DNA from: Myotis daubentonii | Taxonomy: Eukaryota; Chordata; Mammalia; Chiroptera; Vespertilionidae | NCBI RefSeq assembly: GCF_963259705.1 | Contig: NC_081842.1 | Location: forward strand, 88,280,433-88,344,432 | Length of the DNA stretch: 64,000 bases | Direction: 5' to 3' | In this document: positions 21,563-33,488 of the stretch, piece by piece | How positions within the stretch are numbered: position 1 is the stretch's first letter | Layout of the letters: the number at the start of each line of letters is the position of its first letter | Position numbers and translations under genes: made by a program | Notes under the pieces: model-generated | Databases searched by the model: none | Told to the model about the DNA's origin: nothing | Seen by the model: only the letters and a program-made list of their open reading frames with translations

Positions 21563-22411
21563 ATGCAGAGACAAAGAAACAGGACAAAATTGTCAAAGGA
21601 AGATATAGAGTTCAGAACCACACTTTTAAGGTCTCTCAAGAACTGTTTAGAAGCCGCCGATAAACTTAATGAGATCTACAAGAAAACTAATGAGACCCTC
21701 GATGTTATGTTGGGGAACCAACTAGAAATTAAGCATACACGGACTGAAATAACGAATATTATACAGACTCCCGACAGCAGACCAGAGGAGCGCAAGAATC
21801 AAGTCAATGATTTGAAATGCGAGGAAGCAAAAAACACCCAACCGGAGGGGCGGAATGAAAAACCAATCCAAAAATGCGAGGATAGTGTAAGGAGCCTCTG
21901 GGACAGCTTCAAGCATACCAACATCAGAATTATAGGGGTGCCAGAAGAAGAGAGAGAGCAAGATATTGAAAACCTATTTGAAGAAATAATGACAGAAAAC
22001 TTCCCCCACCTGGTGAAAGAAATGGACTTACAGGTCCAAGAAGCGCGGAGAACCCCAAACAAAAGGAATCCAAAGAGGACCACACCAAGACACATCATAA
22101 TTAAAATGCCAAGAGCAAAAGACAAAGAGAGAATCTTAAAAGCAGCAAGAGAAAGAAACTCAGTTACCTACAAGGGAATACCCATACGACTGTCAGCTGA
22201 TTTCTCAACAGAAACTTTGCAGGCCAGAAGGGAGTGGCAAGAAGTATTCAAAGTGATGAATGCCAAGAACCTACAACCAAGATTACTTTATCCAACAAAG
22301 CTATCATTCAGAATTGAAGGTCAGATAAAGAGCTTCACAGATAAGGAAAAGCTAAAGGAGTTCATCACCACCAAACCAGGATTATATGAAATGCTGAAAG
22401 GTATCCTTTAA
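21563..22411 (+). CDS. HAL1 ORF1 protein (RNA-binding L1 ORF1p homologue)
   Basis: 282 codons, ATG to TAA with no interruption. Residues about 1-110 are charged and heptad-like, the coiled-coil part used for trimerisation in L1 ORF1p. An RRM-like fold follows from about 115, with the strands NIRIIGV (near 120) and HIIIKMP (near 177). The C-terminal domain begins near YKGIPIRLSADF (203) and includes LQARREW. These are the three domains of L1 ORF1p, which coats its RNA as an RNP. It is shorter than the 338-residue human protein, mainly at the N-terminus. About 18 residues differ from the copy at 40257. The 5'UTR and 3'UTR have no other long coding frame of known function. Whether it is expressed cannot be told from sequence. 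Confidence 0.88.
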   Translation: MQRQRNRTKLSKEDIEFRTTLLRSLKNCLEAADKLNEIYKKTNETLDVMLGNQLEIKHTRTEITNIIQTPDSRPEERKNQVNDLKCEEAKNTQPEGRNEKPIQKCEDSVRSLWDSFKHTNIRIIGVPEEEREQDIENLFEEIMTENFPHLVKEMDLQVQEARRTPNKRNPKRTTPRHIIIKMPRAKDKERILKAARERNSVTYKGIPIRLSADFSTETLQARREWQEVFKVMNAKNLQPRLLYPTKLSFRIEGQIKSFTDKEKLKEFITTKPGLYEMLKGIL

Positions 22412-22554
22412 GAAGAGGAAGAGGAAGAAAAAGGTAAAGATACAAATTATGAACAACAAATATGCATCTATCAACAAGTGAATCTAAGAATCAAGTGAAT
22501 AAATAATCTGATGAACAGAATAAACTGGTGATTATAATAGAATCAGGGACATAG

Positions 22555-22720
22555 AAAGGGAATGGACTGACTATTCTTGGGGCGGAAAGGGGTGTGGGAG
22601 ATGCGGGAAGAGACTGGGCAAAAATAGTGCACCTATGGATGAGGACAGTGGGTGGGGGAGTGAGGGCGGAGGGTGGGGCGGGAACTGGGAGGAGGGGAGT
22701 TATGGGGGGGAAAAAAGAGG
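22555..22720 (+). repeat. G-rich polypurine tract in HAL1 3'UTR
   Basis: Runs of GGGG recur (GGGGCGGAAAGGGG, GGGTGGGGGAG, GGGTGGGGCGGGAA, GGGGGGG). This is the purine-rich, quadruplex-prone 3'UTR segment characteristic of L1-type elements, and it is repeated at about 41270-41402 in copy 2. Confidence 0.8.
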
Positions 22721-22770
22721 AACAAATGTAATAATCTGAACAATAAAGATTTAATTAAAAAAAATAGGGG

Positions 22771-23867
22771 TAGGACAGAAATATTAGAATAAGAACTCCT
22801 GGGAAAATATAATTCACTGGGTTTGTCACCAAGGAATACATAAGTTAAAGAAAAGAATGACAACTGTATTGCAATGATTTTAAAAATAACATTAACTCAG
22901 TCTATCAGTCAACTCCAAGATGCAGTGGCCTGCAGGGACTTCCAGGTGGTCCACCTACCTGCAGTTCATGGACCTATTAACACGTGTGATATTACAATCT
23001 GACAAGGAAGTATTTACATATACCTCCATGAAATAATATCAAAATACCTCACAGTCCTCTATAGTCACTCTTCCTTATTTGGTGGTAGCAAGTGAGAGGA
23101 ATTTCTTACCACACCAAGGTCCAGAGACCCAAAAGGTTTGAGACCCACCTAAACCAAGCACACAGACAAAGTCCGCCCCCTCCCCCCAGCCCCCCTCCAC
23201 TACCGCCAAAAAAAAAAAAAAATCCCAACCTGCTGGAACAGGAAGCAAGAAGTTTCATCATAATTAAAAAGATAGCAGTAGGAATGTTGTAAAGTATAGG
23301 CACCACAGAGAATGCGGAGTTATACTGTGAAGGTAAGAAGGAGATTTTGATTTATGGAGCTATAACTCCATTGAGGGTTTCTGGTGACTCCAGCTTCACA
23401 CTTGCGGTTATAGTATTCCCAGAACCCCTCAATGGAGCGATTTCCTGAAATGCACAGCTGCCTCTTATTTATTTTATTAACTTTACATGAAAACCATGGG
23501 AGCACAGCTTTTATGGTATTTGACTATGATTGGCCTTGTCTTTTCAAGTTTGAGATAGAATGAGGAAAAAACATAAAATGCAATGAGAACAACATTTAAA
23601 AACCAAAACTTTCAAAGGAGTGATAAGTAGAAAGACTTTTTGCTTAGGGTTATAATTTAGCAATAAAGTTCCCTCAGATTTAGTATGTAGTAATTTATTA
23701 TATTTCAAAATAGATCAAAAACTAGATTTTATACCATGAAAGACAGTTGTACAACATGCAAATATCTAGACTAAAAAAAAAAAGGAAAATTGCTGAACTT
23801 GTAATTTGTTATGGTATCTATTATGACATTCTCTGAATTTTTTTTCAAATGTCTAAATTACATCTAA
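22771..23867. other. Non-genic interval
   Basis: A C-rich then A-rich low-complexity tract lies at about 23175-23222. A 19-bp inverted repeat (CTCCATTGAGGGTTTCTGG near 23366 against 23419-23437, one mismatch, 34-bp loop) is the only structured sequence. No gene recognised. Confidence 0.5.
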
Positions 23868-23880
23868 AAAGATCCTTTGA

Positions 23881-24061
23881 TCCTGGCCAGTGTGGCTCAA
23901 TTGGTTGGCACATCATCCCATACACTGAAAGATCACAAGTTCAATTCTCAGTCGGGCCACACACTTAGGTTGCAGGTTAGATCCCTGGTCAAGGCACATA
24001 TTTCACTGTTTTTCTTTCCTTCTTTCTTTCTTTCTTTTTTCTTTCTTTCTTTCTTTCTTTC

Positions 24062-24112
<51 letters not shown>

Positions 24113-24183
24113 TCCTCTCTCTCTCTTCCTCTCTCTAAAATCAATAAAGGCTTGTCCTCAGGTGAGGATTAAAAAAAAATTTT
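23881..24183 (+). mobile_element. VES-related SINE with expanded TC/CT tail
   Basis: Head TCCTGGCCAGTGTGGCTCAA and B-box-like GTTCAATTC, then (TTTC)n and (CT)n at about 24010-24130, and a CCTCAGGTGAGGATT block before the A tail. Perfect 13-bp duplication AAAGATCCTTTGA (23868-23880 and 24184-24196). Confidence 0.92.
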
Positions 24184-24425
24184 AAAGATCCTTTGAAGTA
24201 ATCATCATTATTCAACAATTTTATCTAGAAAACTATTACCTTTAAAATATAACTTATAGAGCTAAAACACTAGAATGGAAAAATTAGTTCATTGAGAAAA
24301 AAATTTTAAATTAATAATATAAAACTGATCACTAAATTAATAGCATTTTATAGTTTGGGGATAAATTTGCATATTTTAATAAATTCCTAAAGAAACTATT
24401 TAAAATGAATACTTTAACCATTCAA

Positions 24426-24617
24426 TCCTATATAATAAAAGGCTAATATGCAAATTGTCCCCTCCACTGGGAGTTCAACCAAGAGTTCAACCAGGGGGTG
24501 GGGCCACCCAGCCAATTGCCCATGGCCCCTCCCCCCGGCTGGCCTGGCCCAATCACCCCTATCAGTGCAGGCCGGCCAGACCCTACCTGGGTACGAATTT
24601 GTGCACCGGGCCTCTAG
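24426..24617 (+). mobile_element. Short HeliBat-like Helitron
   Basis: 192 bp. Starts TCCTATATAATAAAAGGC with ATGCAAATTG, ends with the GCACCGGGCCTCTAG block. Host A at 24425 and T at 24618. A complete minimal element with a GC-rich interior; no gene fragment recognised. Confidence 0.93.
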
Positions 24618-26886
24618 TATAATTATAAAATAATTAGTGCAAATAAACCACAATATAGTGTTAATGCCAAAGCATTTCTTACTAAATGAACAAGGGCATA
24701 ATCAGAATTCCTCAGAAATTCCAACATATGGAGCTTATAGCTCTTCCATTATGCCAACATTTATTAGTTAAGTAGAAATCACAAATCTTCTTTAAGGAAG
24801 TGAGCCCAGATGCCTACAATTAATATTTCTCAGCCCCACAGAAGACACTATGGCTTAATTCCCAATGTCTTTACTTTCAAGGACTAAAAAGTCACAAATT
24901 ATGTCATTAGAAACAGCAATGGCTAACCAGAGGTTTGTTGTAATGTATTTTTGTTAGCTGAAGCTAATTGGAGCCAAATGAGTAAAACAATGTTGTAAGG
25001 GCACGTAGAGAAATCCCAGTTCTTTAGGAAATGAAATAAATGAGGGTAATCAGCAGTGTATGCAGAATACACTGCATTTAATTAATATAAATAGGTTGGC
25101 AGTCAGCTGGGAAGTGCCACAGATCATGATGGTTTGGGTGGGCAGCAGATGTCTTATTACTCTGTATAAACACTAACAACATGCCAGACTAAACCAGATC
25201 AAATAACAGGGAATCTGGGAACCAGAAGCTCAAATGCAGGCCTCTGCAAATTTCTCTGGTGCAGTTTTGCAGGGAATGGTCTGATCTCTGTTGCGAATAT
25301 GTGTGCTTTGGATGAAAGGAGGTAGGTAGGATACAGAGGTTCCCTTTCCAAAGAGGAAAATGTAGCTCAAGCAAGATAACGTTACTACTGTAGTTTAACC
25401 ATGGCAACAATTATTTTTACCCACACACCCATATAATAAGCACATAGTTGATTGTTACAATAAATTTTTATCTAAAATATAACAACACTTGGACTTTGTT
25501 AGCATAATATATTCAGGAAGATTCTCTTTTTATAATGAACATTTTCTATGAGTTCTCCTTTCAAAATAAAATAACATTAAACCCACAATTTGAAGCTATT
25601 TTTAGCACAGCATATGTAAATTTGTCTCCCATTTTGGAATTATGACTTTTTCTTCCATTTTAAATATTTTGATTTAGAGACGGCATCTCGTTGTTATGAT
25701 TAAGCACGCATATATTAGGAGTGCATGTTTTCCAACAGGCACAAAAGTAAAACGATGAAATTTCAAACTAGTTCATATTGTGGTCATAAAAGTCATTGTA
25801 TAGTGAGAACCTTGGATTCACCACTATTCTGTGACTTCTTATGTTGCCTTGATTGTCAGCCTCTCTGAGTTTCAGTTTACTCTCCTTAAGATAAGGAACT
25901 GACTTGAGTAACCTCTAAAGTTTTTCTAGCTCTCTGAGATTATATAAACTGAGAACCAGTCAAACTGTATCAAACCACTAATAATTCAAGCAGAATGTAA
26001 TTATTGTAAATATTATTGAAATATTTTTAGCTAAGAATATATCAGAGACATCTGAAGTTTCAAACATGAGTTATTAAAGAAAGTCATGGAGTAATCATGG
26101 AGCAAGCCATATTACATACAATCCTTGTACAAAACTTACAAAACGTAGGCAAGAGGAAAATATAATCCAGATATAATCTTAACTCCAAGATAGTAACATT
26201 CTTAAAGTTTTAGTGGGTGGGGCAGTGGAGGAGGGTAAAAGTGGGGAAGGACATGGTTGGGGAGAAGAAGAGACAGATGGAGAGGACAATAAAGCTAATA
26301 AATGATGAAGCTGGTAGAAATGTGAATACATAGATGCAAATGAGGTAGATGATGTAGCTATAACATGCAATACTTATTTTTGAACTTGATTTCACACTTA
26401 AAAGTAAATATTTTCTTAGATTATTAAATATTTTTCAGGAGCAACATGATTAAAGACTGCTATACATAATATGCTATATATAGATATGTTACATATGTTC
26501 CGTATGTATATTCATTTTTTTGTAATTTTATAAAAAAAATCCTATATCTAAATTTTTACATATATCCATAATTTTAGGTACAATTCCTAGATATAAAAAT
26601 ACTATTAGAAGGTTATGAAAATTTTTAGACATGACAACAATAAATAAATCTAAGCATTAATTAATGCTTTATTAAGGACCTGAGACACAATTAATGTAAA
26701 GTTATGTTGTCTCTAGTATGAAGGGAAGTAGGAGTGAGGATGCATCTGTCCTCTTGACCCTAATGATTGTAAGATTAGAGGTCTCTCTCTTGAGAAGTAT
26801 TTCAGGATTCGCCATGCAAAGGTGTGAGAGGTCAAGGTCACTTGTCCTAATATGGGGCAACAGCAGCTGTCCTGATTTATTTGTTT
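24618..26886. other. Non-genic interval with a MIR-like fragment
   Basis: Mostly AT-rich unique sequence. About 25850-25935 resembles MIR (CAGCCTCTCTGAGTTTCAGTTT followed by a diverged AAGATAAGG block), confidence about 0.5. An (ATGT)n tract at about 26887-26908 borders the L1 downstream. No gene supported. Confidence 0.45.
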
Positions 26887-27271
26887 ATGTATGTATGTAT
26901 GTATGTATTTAATCTCTATTGTTGAAAGTATTGCATATGTCCCCTTTTACCCCCATTGACCCTTATAGCTCTGCCCACCCCCCCATTCCAGGCCTCCACC
27001 ACCCTACTTTCTGTGTCCATAGGTTATGCATATATGGATAGTTCTTTGGGTGGTCTCTTCCCACTCACCCACCCTCCCACACCTTTCCTCTGAGATTCCA
27101 CAGTCTGTTCCATGCTTCTATGTCTCTGGATCTATTTTGTTCAACAATTTATGTTGTTCATTAGTTTCCACATGTGATACTTCTCTTTCTCTGACTGGTT
27201 TATTTCGCTTAACATAATACTTTCCAGGTCCCTCCATGCTGTCTCTCTCAAAGGTAAGAGATCCTTCATTT

Positions 27272-29218
27272 TTACTGCTGCATAGTATTCATGGTGTAAA
27301 TGTACCACAGCTTTTTTATCCACTCATCTACTGAGCACTTGGGCTGTTTCCAGAACTTAGCTATTGTAAATTGTGCTGCTATGGACATAGGGGTACACAC
27401 ATTCTTTCTGACTGGTGTTTCAGGTCTCTTAGGATGTATTTCTAGAAGTGGGATCACTGGGTCAAGTGGCAGTTTCATTTTTAATATTTTGAGGAAACTC
27501 CACACTGTTTTCCATAATGGCTGCACCAGTCTGCATTCCCACGAGCAGTGTACTAGGGTTCCCTTTTCTCCACATCCTTGCCAGCACTTGTCATTTGTTG
27601 ATTTGTTGATGGTAGCCATTCTGACAGGTGTAAGGTGAAACCTCATTGTCATTTTAATTTGCATCTTTCTGATGGTCAGTGACTCTGTGAGAATTTTTTC
27701 ATATGTCTCTTGGCCTTCTGTATGTCCACTTTAGAGAAGTGTCTATTTAGGTCCATTGCCCATTTTTTAATTGGATTGTTTCTCGTCCTTTGGCTAAGTT
27801 ATATGAGGTTCTTATATATTTTGGATATTTATCCTTGATAAGATGTATCATTGCCAAATATGTTCTCCCACACAGTGGGCTCCCTTTTCATTTTGTTGAT
27901 GGTTTCTTTTGTTGTGCAGAAGCTTTTTATTTTGATGTAGTCCTATTTGTTTATTTTCTAATTAGTTTCCTTTGCCCTAGGAGATGTATCCATAAACATA
28001 TTGCTATGAGAGATGTTTGAGACTTACATTTAAGTTTTTTATCCATTTTTAGTTTATTCTAGTATATGGTATAGATTGGTGGTCTAGTTTCATTTTCTTG
28101 CATGTATCTGTACACTTTTCCCAACACTATTTATTGAAGAGACTATCTGGACTTTATTGTATGTTCTTGCCTCCTTTGTCAAATATTAATTGAGCCTAAT
28201 GGCTTGGGTCTATTTCTGGGCTTTCTATTCTGTTCCATTGATTTATATGCCTGCTCTTGTGCCAATACCAGACTGTTTTGATTACGATGGCTTTGTAGTA
28301 TAATTTGATATCTGATATTGTGATTCCTCCAACTTGTTCTTCTTTCTCAAGATTGCTGTGGCTATTTGGGGTCTTTTTTGGTTCTAGATAAATTTTGTAT
28401 TATTTGTTCTAGGTCTGTGAAATATGCTATTGGTATTTCAATTAGGGATTTCATTGAATCTGTAGATTGCTTTAGGTAGTATAGACATTTTAATTATGTT
28501 AATTCTACCAATCCATGAACATGGTATTTCTCTTCTACTTGCTTACATTGTCCTCTATGTCTTTTGACAATGTCCTATAGTTTTCCGAATAGAAGTCTTT
28601 CACCTCCTTGGTTAAGTTTACTCCTATGAATTTTAATTTTTTTGTTGCTATGGTAAATGAAATTGTTTAGTTTCTGTTTCTGAGAATTCATTATTGGTGT
28701 ATAAAAATACCATTGATTTCTGGGTATTAATTTTGTATCCTACTACATTGCCAAATTCCTTTATTAAATCTACTAGTTTTTGTGGAGTCTTTTGGGTTTT
28801 CTATATATAATATCATATCATCTGTGAATAATAATAATTTTCCTTCCTCCTTTCCTATTTGAATGCATTTTACTTTTTTTTTTCTTGTCTGATCACTGTT
28901 GCTAGGACTTCTGGTACTATGTTGAATAGTTGTGGTGAAAGCAGACATCTCTGTCTTGCTCCTGTGCTTTTGCCCAGTTAGTATGATGTTGGCTATAGGT
29001 TTGTCATATATGGCATTTATTATATTGAGGTATGAACTATCTATACCCACTTTGCTGAGAGTTTTTATCGAAAATGGGGGTTGGACTTTGTTGAATGCTT
29101 TTCCTGTGTTTATTGATATGATCATGTGATTTTTGTCTTTCAATTTGTTTATGTGATATATCACATATATTGATTTGCAAATATTGTACCAGCCTTGCAT
29201 GCATGGAATAAATCCCAC
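27272..29218 (-). pseudogene. L1 ORF2 pseudogene (RT and C-terminal parts)
   Basis: Minus frame 28727-29218 contains the RT segment [23 protein letters not shown] and a catalytic-box relic [12 protein letters not shown], where the usual FADD is FTDD. Frame 27272-27664 has the C-terminal region with [19 protein letters not shown] (the cysteine-rich motif) and KLWYIYTMN. Stops and shifts separate them. Confidence 0.87.
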
Positions 29219-29870
29219 TGGTCACAGTGTATGATCTTTTTAATATATTTCTGGATCTGATTTGCTAATATTTTGTTGAGGATTTTAGCATGAATGTTTA
29301 TCAGGGATATTGGCTTGTAATTATCTTTCTTTGTAGTATCTTTATCTGGTTTTGTAATTAGAATAATGCTAGCCTCATATAAAGAGGATGGGAGTGTTTG
29401 TTCCTCTTCAATTTTTTTGTAAAAGTTTGAGGAGGATAGGTGTTAGTTGTTCTTTGAAGGTTTGGTGAAACCCCCCTGTGAAGCCATTTGTTTTGATTAC
29501 TGCTTTTATTTCATCAGTTATTATTGGCTTATTCAGGTTTTCTGACACTTCCTGATCAGTTTTGGAAGATTGTATTTATGTAAGAATTTTTCCATTTCAT
29601 CCTCATTGTGCAGCTTGTTAACATATAGTTATTCATAGTATTTTCTTACAATCCTTTATATTTCTGATTCTCAGTTGTTACTTCACTGCTTTCATTTCTG
29701 ATTTTAATTATTTAGGCCATCTATTTTTGTTTCTTGATCAGTTTGGCTTACAGTTCATCAATCTTGATTATCTTTTTAAAAAAATAGCTCTTGGTTTCAC
29801 TGATCTTTTGTATGTGTGTAGTTTTTGATTTTTTTTTTTTTTTTTAGTCTCGAAGTCATTTATTTCTGCT

Positions 29871-30774
29871 CTAATTTTTATTATGCCTATGTTTTGCTCT
29901 CTCTTTATTTGTTCTTCTTAGTACAGCAGTCCCTTTATCATTTATTGCAGTGCTGGTCTGGTAATGATACACTCCTTTTAGCCTTTTTTTTTTGTGTGGG
30001 AAGCTCTTCCTTTCACCTTCTATTTTGAATGATAGCCTTGGTGGATATAGTAATCTTGGTTTTAGATCCTTGCTTTTCATTACCTGAATACTTCATGCCA
30101 TTCCCTTCTGGCCTATAGAAATTCTGATGAGAAATCAGATGACTGCATTATGGGAGATCCTTTGTAGGTCACAGTTTGCCATTGTAGGTCTTGTTGCCTT
30201 TCAGATTCTCTTTTTATCTTTAATTTTTGGCATTTTAATTATGATGTGTCTGAGCATGGGCCTGATTGGGTTCTTCTTGCTTGGGACTCTCTGTGCCTCC
30301 TGAACTTGTGTGACATTTTCCTTCACCGGGTTAGGGAAGTTTTCTGCCATTATTACTTCAGACACTTTATCTACCCCTTTCTCACTTTCTTCTCCTTCTG
30401 ACACACTACTATGCGAATATTGTTACATTTCATGTCCAATAGCTCCCTTAAGCTGTCCTCCTGTTTTTTAATTGTTTTTTTCTTTTTGATTCTCTGATAG
30501 AATAATTTTTTTCTACCCTGTCTTCTAATTCACTGATCCAATCCTCGGCTTCCCTTAATCTGCTATGTATTCTTTCCCTTGTGTTCTTTATTAGTGTTAT
30601 GTCATTCTTTATAGTTAATATATCTTTTCTCATGTTGAGTATTTTTGCCATCATTATTCTGAACTGTATTCTGATAAATTTATTATCTATTTCATTTAGC
30701 TCTTTTTCTAGAGAATTCTCTTGTTCTTTCATTTTGGGTTTCTTATTTTTTTGTTTTGTTTTTTGTCTCCCCAT
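29871..30774 (-). pseudogene. L1 ORF1 pseudogene
   Basis: Minus frames 30448-30774 (starting MGRQKTKQKNKK; coiled-coil segment with heptads such as RLREAEDWISELEDRVEK), 30201-30404 (AENFPNPVKE, HIIIKMPKIKDKKRI, the RRM part) and 29871-30080 (LKPRLLYPPRLSFKIEG, C-terminal domain). They lie in order but in different frames, so the gene is dead. Confidence 0.85.
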
Positions 30775-31772
30775 TTTGTCTACCTATTTGGTTTTGCACC
30801 TGGGTATTAGGTAGGTCTGCTATGAGTCCCAATATCTCATGTAGAACAATATCATATGCTGTTGTGACTGGCCCTGAGTACCCTGTTTGGAGCTATCAGC
30901 AATGCACAGCGCTGGCTCCCTCTGCTGGGGCTGGATGCCTTTGGAGAAGATGAAGACGTGCACCAGGGTCTGCTTTTCCTAGCCCCAGGCCCAGGATTAG
31001 ATCAGACAAAGACTCAAAGCCTCCAGAGACCCTCCTGTGCCTGTAGGCCATTGGCACTCAGTTTTGATTAGTCTCAGGCTATTGACCACAGTGGGGGGTG
31101 AGGTTTCTTCCAACAGTGTGGAACAACTGCTTTCCCCCCAGGCAAAACTGCTTGGATAGCAAAGGTTTGCCAGAGAAAGTTGTCCTCTGCAGTGGTAGGA
31201 ATGACTCAGCACAGGAAACTGGGGTGTCTACCCTCCATGCTCCAACCCCAGAGCACTAAACTTGACTTCTGCTCACACAGCTCCAGTCCACTCTGTCCTC
31301 CCTCTGACAGAGGCCAAGGTGAGTGGCTTCATATGAAATTTTGTGTGTTGACCCTTTAACCCTTTAATTTTGTGCATTTCCAGCCCTCTCTCACTGGCAG
31401 ACTACCATCCAGCTACTTTTTGCAGCCAGATGTTCTGTCAGCACCTTTTTCAGTTCTGGTGCTCTGGGCTGGGGAGCCCAGCTTGAGGGTTAAACCCAAG
31501 AGTTCTCAGTGGAAAACCCCCCCACCCCCAGAGCTGAGATATTTCTCTAGAACTTCAGCTGCTGTCTGTGGGGAGCCCAGCCAGCCCTTTCGTGCCTTTG
31601 CACTTCCTAATGGTCTCTGTGCAGTCTCCACTTTCCATCCGTGGTTATCCGGTTCTCTTCAGCTAGTCTTCAGTTGATTATTCAGGATGTTTTATCTGTA
31701 TTTTAGTTGTATTTCCAGTTGGTCCTGGGAGAGTGTCATTTAGCTTCCACTTACTCCACCACCATTTTGGAA

Positions 31773-32530
31773 TCCTCTGTATTTTCATTTAATTCATTAC
31801 CATTCAGTTCTAGATGGAAGTGAGTCAGGTCAAAGAAGAAAACAACAAAGAATACAGAGGCGAGGACTCTGCAAGAATGTAGATAAACCTTTTAATAAAG
31901 TCACAAAAAAAGTGACACTCTTAGTTTTCATTTCGGGCTCCTTGCCCCCACCATATAGCTTCTAATACTCAACTCTGAGTTCCATGCTTCATCTTTGGTA
32001 TTTTCTATGACTTTCAAAGAGGTAGGTTCACTGACATTTATTTTTCTTTTTTTAAACAACAAATATGAAGACATTATCTGAGCAGAAGGCCATCAGTTAT
32101 AACAATTTTGCACTGCAAAGTCAACAATGGAAATATAAAGGACACTGTTCTCTTGTGGGGAGGCTTCTGGTTTCTGGGTTTCACAACCCCATGTTTAGTG
32201 GCTTGTCCCTCTCATACTCCACTAGATATACAGGGTCCTACCTTCATTATCTCAGGCTAACAGGAGTCTTTGAGCATTACAGGGGTGGTGCATTGATGGT
32301 GGGCAATAACAGGAAGTCCTGTGTTTTTTTTCTCCTACTCTTCTCCTGCCCCTTAAACATTATGTAAGTGCTGAATTCTATTTCTTTTGAGACAGATTCC
32401 ATAGTTAATTTTCCACCTTAAGAAAATGAACCTTTCTTTCCTGTGAGTTAGGCAGTAATAAGCTTCAGTAGTAGCCAGACTGCCCGCATAGCTCCTTGAG
32501 AAGGCATGTGCATCATCATTTACTACAAGA
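31773..32530. other. Non-genic interval
   Basis: An AATAAAGTCACAAAAAAAG stretch near 31895 resembles a polyadenylation signal plus a short A-run, but no upstream coding similarity supports a processed gene. Otherwise nothing recognised. Confidence 0.4.
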
Positions 32531-32657
32531 CTGTGCAAATTGCTACTATTATGAATCGTAATGTAAATATCTGATATGCAGGATGGTCTTAGGCGACCCC
32601 TCTGAAAGGGTCGTTCGACCGCTAAAGGGGTCGCGACCCACAGGTTGAGAACTGCTG
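32531..32657 (+). mobile_element. hAT-Charlie-type MITE, right-hand fragment
   Basis: Contains TATTATGAATCGTAATGTAAA, GGGTCGTTCGACC, AAGGGGTCGCGACCCACAGG and the terminal TTGAGAACTGCTG. This is a known hAT MITE type ending in CAGGTTGAGAACCGCTG. The left half is missing. Confidence 0.7.
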
Positions 32658-32713
32658 GTCTAGAAGATAAAGGTTTCTTATAAGAAGGGAAAATGTTAAT
32701 CTTTGCTTGATAT

Positions 32714-33484
32714 TGTTATCGGTGGGGAGAGGTCCTTGTCCCCACATGTCGCTCTTGGGAGTGGGCTTCTTGCAATATCCTGAGAAAAGGAATTTTCTGA
32801 GAGTTATACAAGAGGTATTATAGAAAGTTTTATTTCTGTGGACTCAAACCCCTGAGTTAGCAAGATTCCATTTCCCTTAGCCCTGCCATAGAAGAAGTGT
32901 AGCTGTGGCTTCAGCACAGCTAAAATCAAAGCCAGTGTCCAGAGTTCTGTCCCATGGCATAGTCTAATCCATCACCAGGCAGCTTAGTTTGTGTTCCCAG
33001 CTGCAGTCCATTAGTACATTGGGGTCCCCATGGCCACATGACCATGGAGGGAGCACAAGCAGAGCAAAGCCAAAGAAACCAGAGATCCAAGAGAGAGCTG
33101 AGAGAGACCTCCTTTGTTTGGGGGATTATGTATTCCCAAATGTTCATGGGCTTGCAATGGTCCTGGCTACTCTGGCCAATGATCTGTTCCCAGGTTAGAC
33201 TGACAGGCATCTTCCCTATGCCATCCCAACTTTACTGTGCATGTGACGGTTTCCCCTTTGCCTTCCCCCTCCCCCTCCCCCTGCCCCCCCCCGCCCCCCT
33301 TCCCCCTCTTCCTTCCCCCCCCCCCCCCCCCCCCGTTAAATGATCTGAAGAGAATGGACTGGTGGTTCCCTGGGGAGTGTGAAATTGCAGCATCCTGGTG
33401 AAGCTGCCCAAACGACATGCCTATAACGGCTGGCCTTCCCTTGGCTCCTTTCCTATTAATAACTAGCTAATTACAATGGTATCA
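32714..33484 (+). mobile_element. LTR-like repeat, copy 2 (probable solo LTR)
   Basis: Homologous to 13551-14214, starting TGTTATCGG and ending ATGGTATCA. The flanks are a matching 4-bp duplication ATAT (32710-32713 and 33485-33488). Copy 2 has a large C-rich expansion (33255-33334) that copy 1 lacks. Class I ERV origin is inferred from the TG...CA ends and the 4-bp duplication; no internal viral sequence is present. Confidence 0.62.
33255..33334 (+). repeat. Poly-C/C-rich tract
   Basis: (CCCCCT)n followed by long C runs, including a run of about 18 C near 33317-33334. The opposite strand is G-quadruplex prone. The tract is inside LTR-like copy 2 only. Confidence 0.95.
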
Positions 33485-33488
33485 ATAT

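Larger units (their letters stand above)
20858..22756 (+). mobile_element. HAL1 (half-L1) element, copy 1
   Basis: Order: L1-like 5'UTR starting GAACCAAGATGGCAGCAT, intact ORF1 (21563-22411), then directly a G-rich 3'UTR and AATAAAGATTTAATTAAAA tail. No endonuclease or reverse transcriptase coding sequence is present. Duplication AAAAAAAATAGGGG (20844-20857 and 22757-22770). About 1.9 kb and near-identical in layout to 39561-41457. It must borrow an L1 ORF2 protein in trans. Confidence 0.93.
26909..31772 (-). mobile_element. L1 LINE, minus strand, with 5'UTR and ORF1 but endonuclease region lost
   Basis: The 5' end is at 31772 (CCAAAATGGTGGTGGAG on the minus strand). The 5'UTR spans about 31772-30780 and ORF1 remnants 30774-29871. 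ORF2 remnants run from about 29860 to 27140, with the 3'UTR after that. After the ORF1 C-terminus the sequence passes directly into the region just before the RT domain, so about 1 kb including the endonuclease is missing. Frames are broken throughout. Confidence 0.88.

Noticed and set aside
26210..26395. 61- to 63-codon minus frames at 26179-26395
   Set aside because: Low-complexity Ser/Thr/Phe composition, no context.
31895..31912. Polyadenylation site of a processed pseudogene
   Set aside because: Only AATAAA plus a short A-run; no upstream similarity to a gene and no duplication found.
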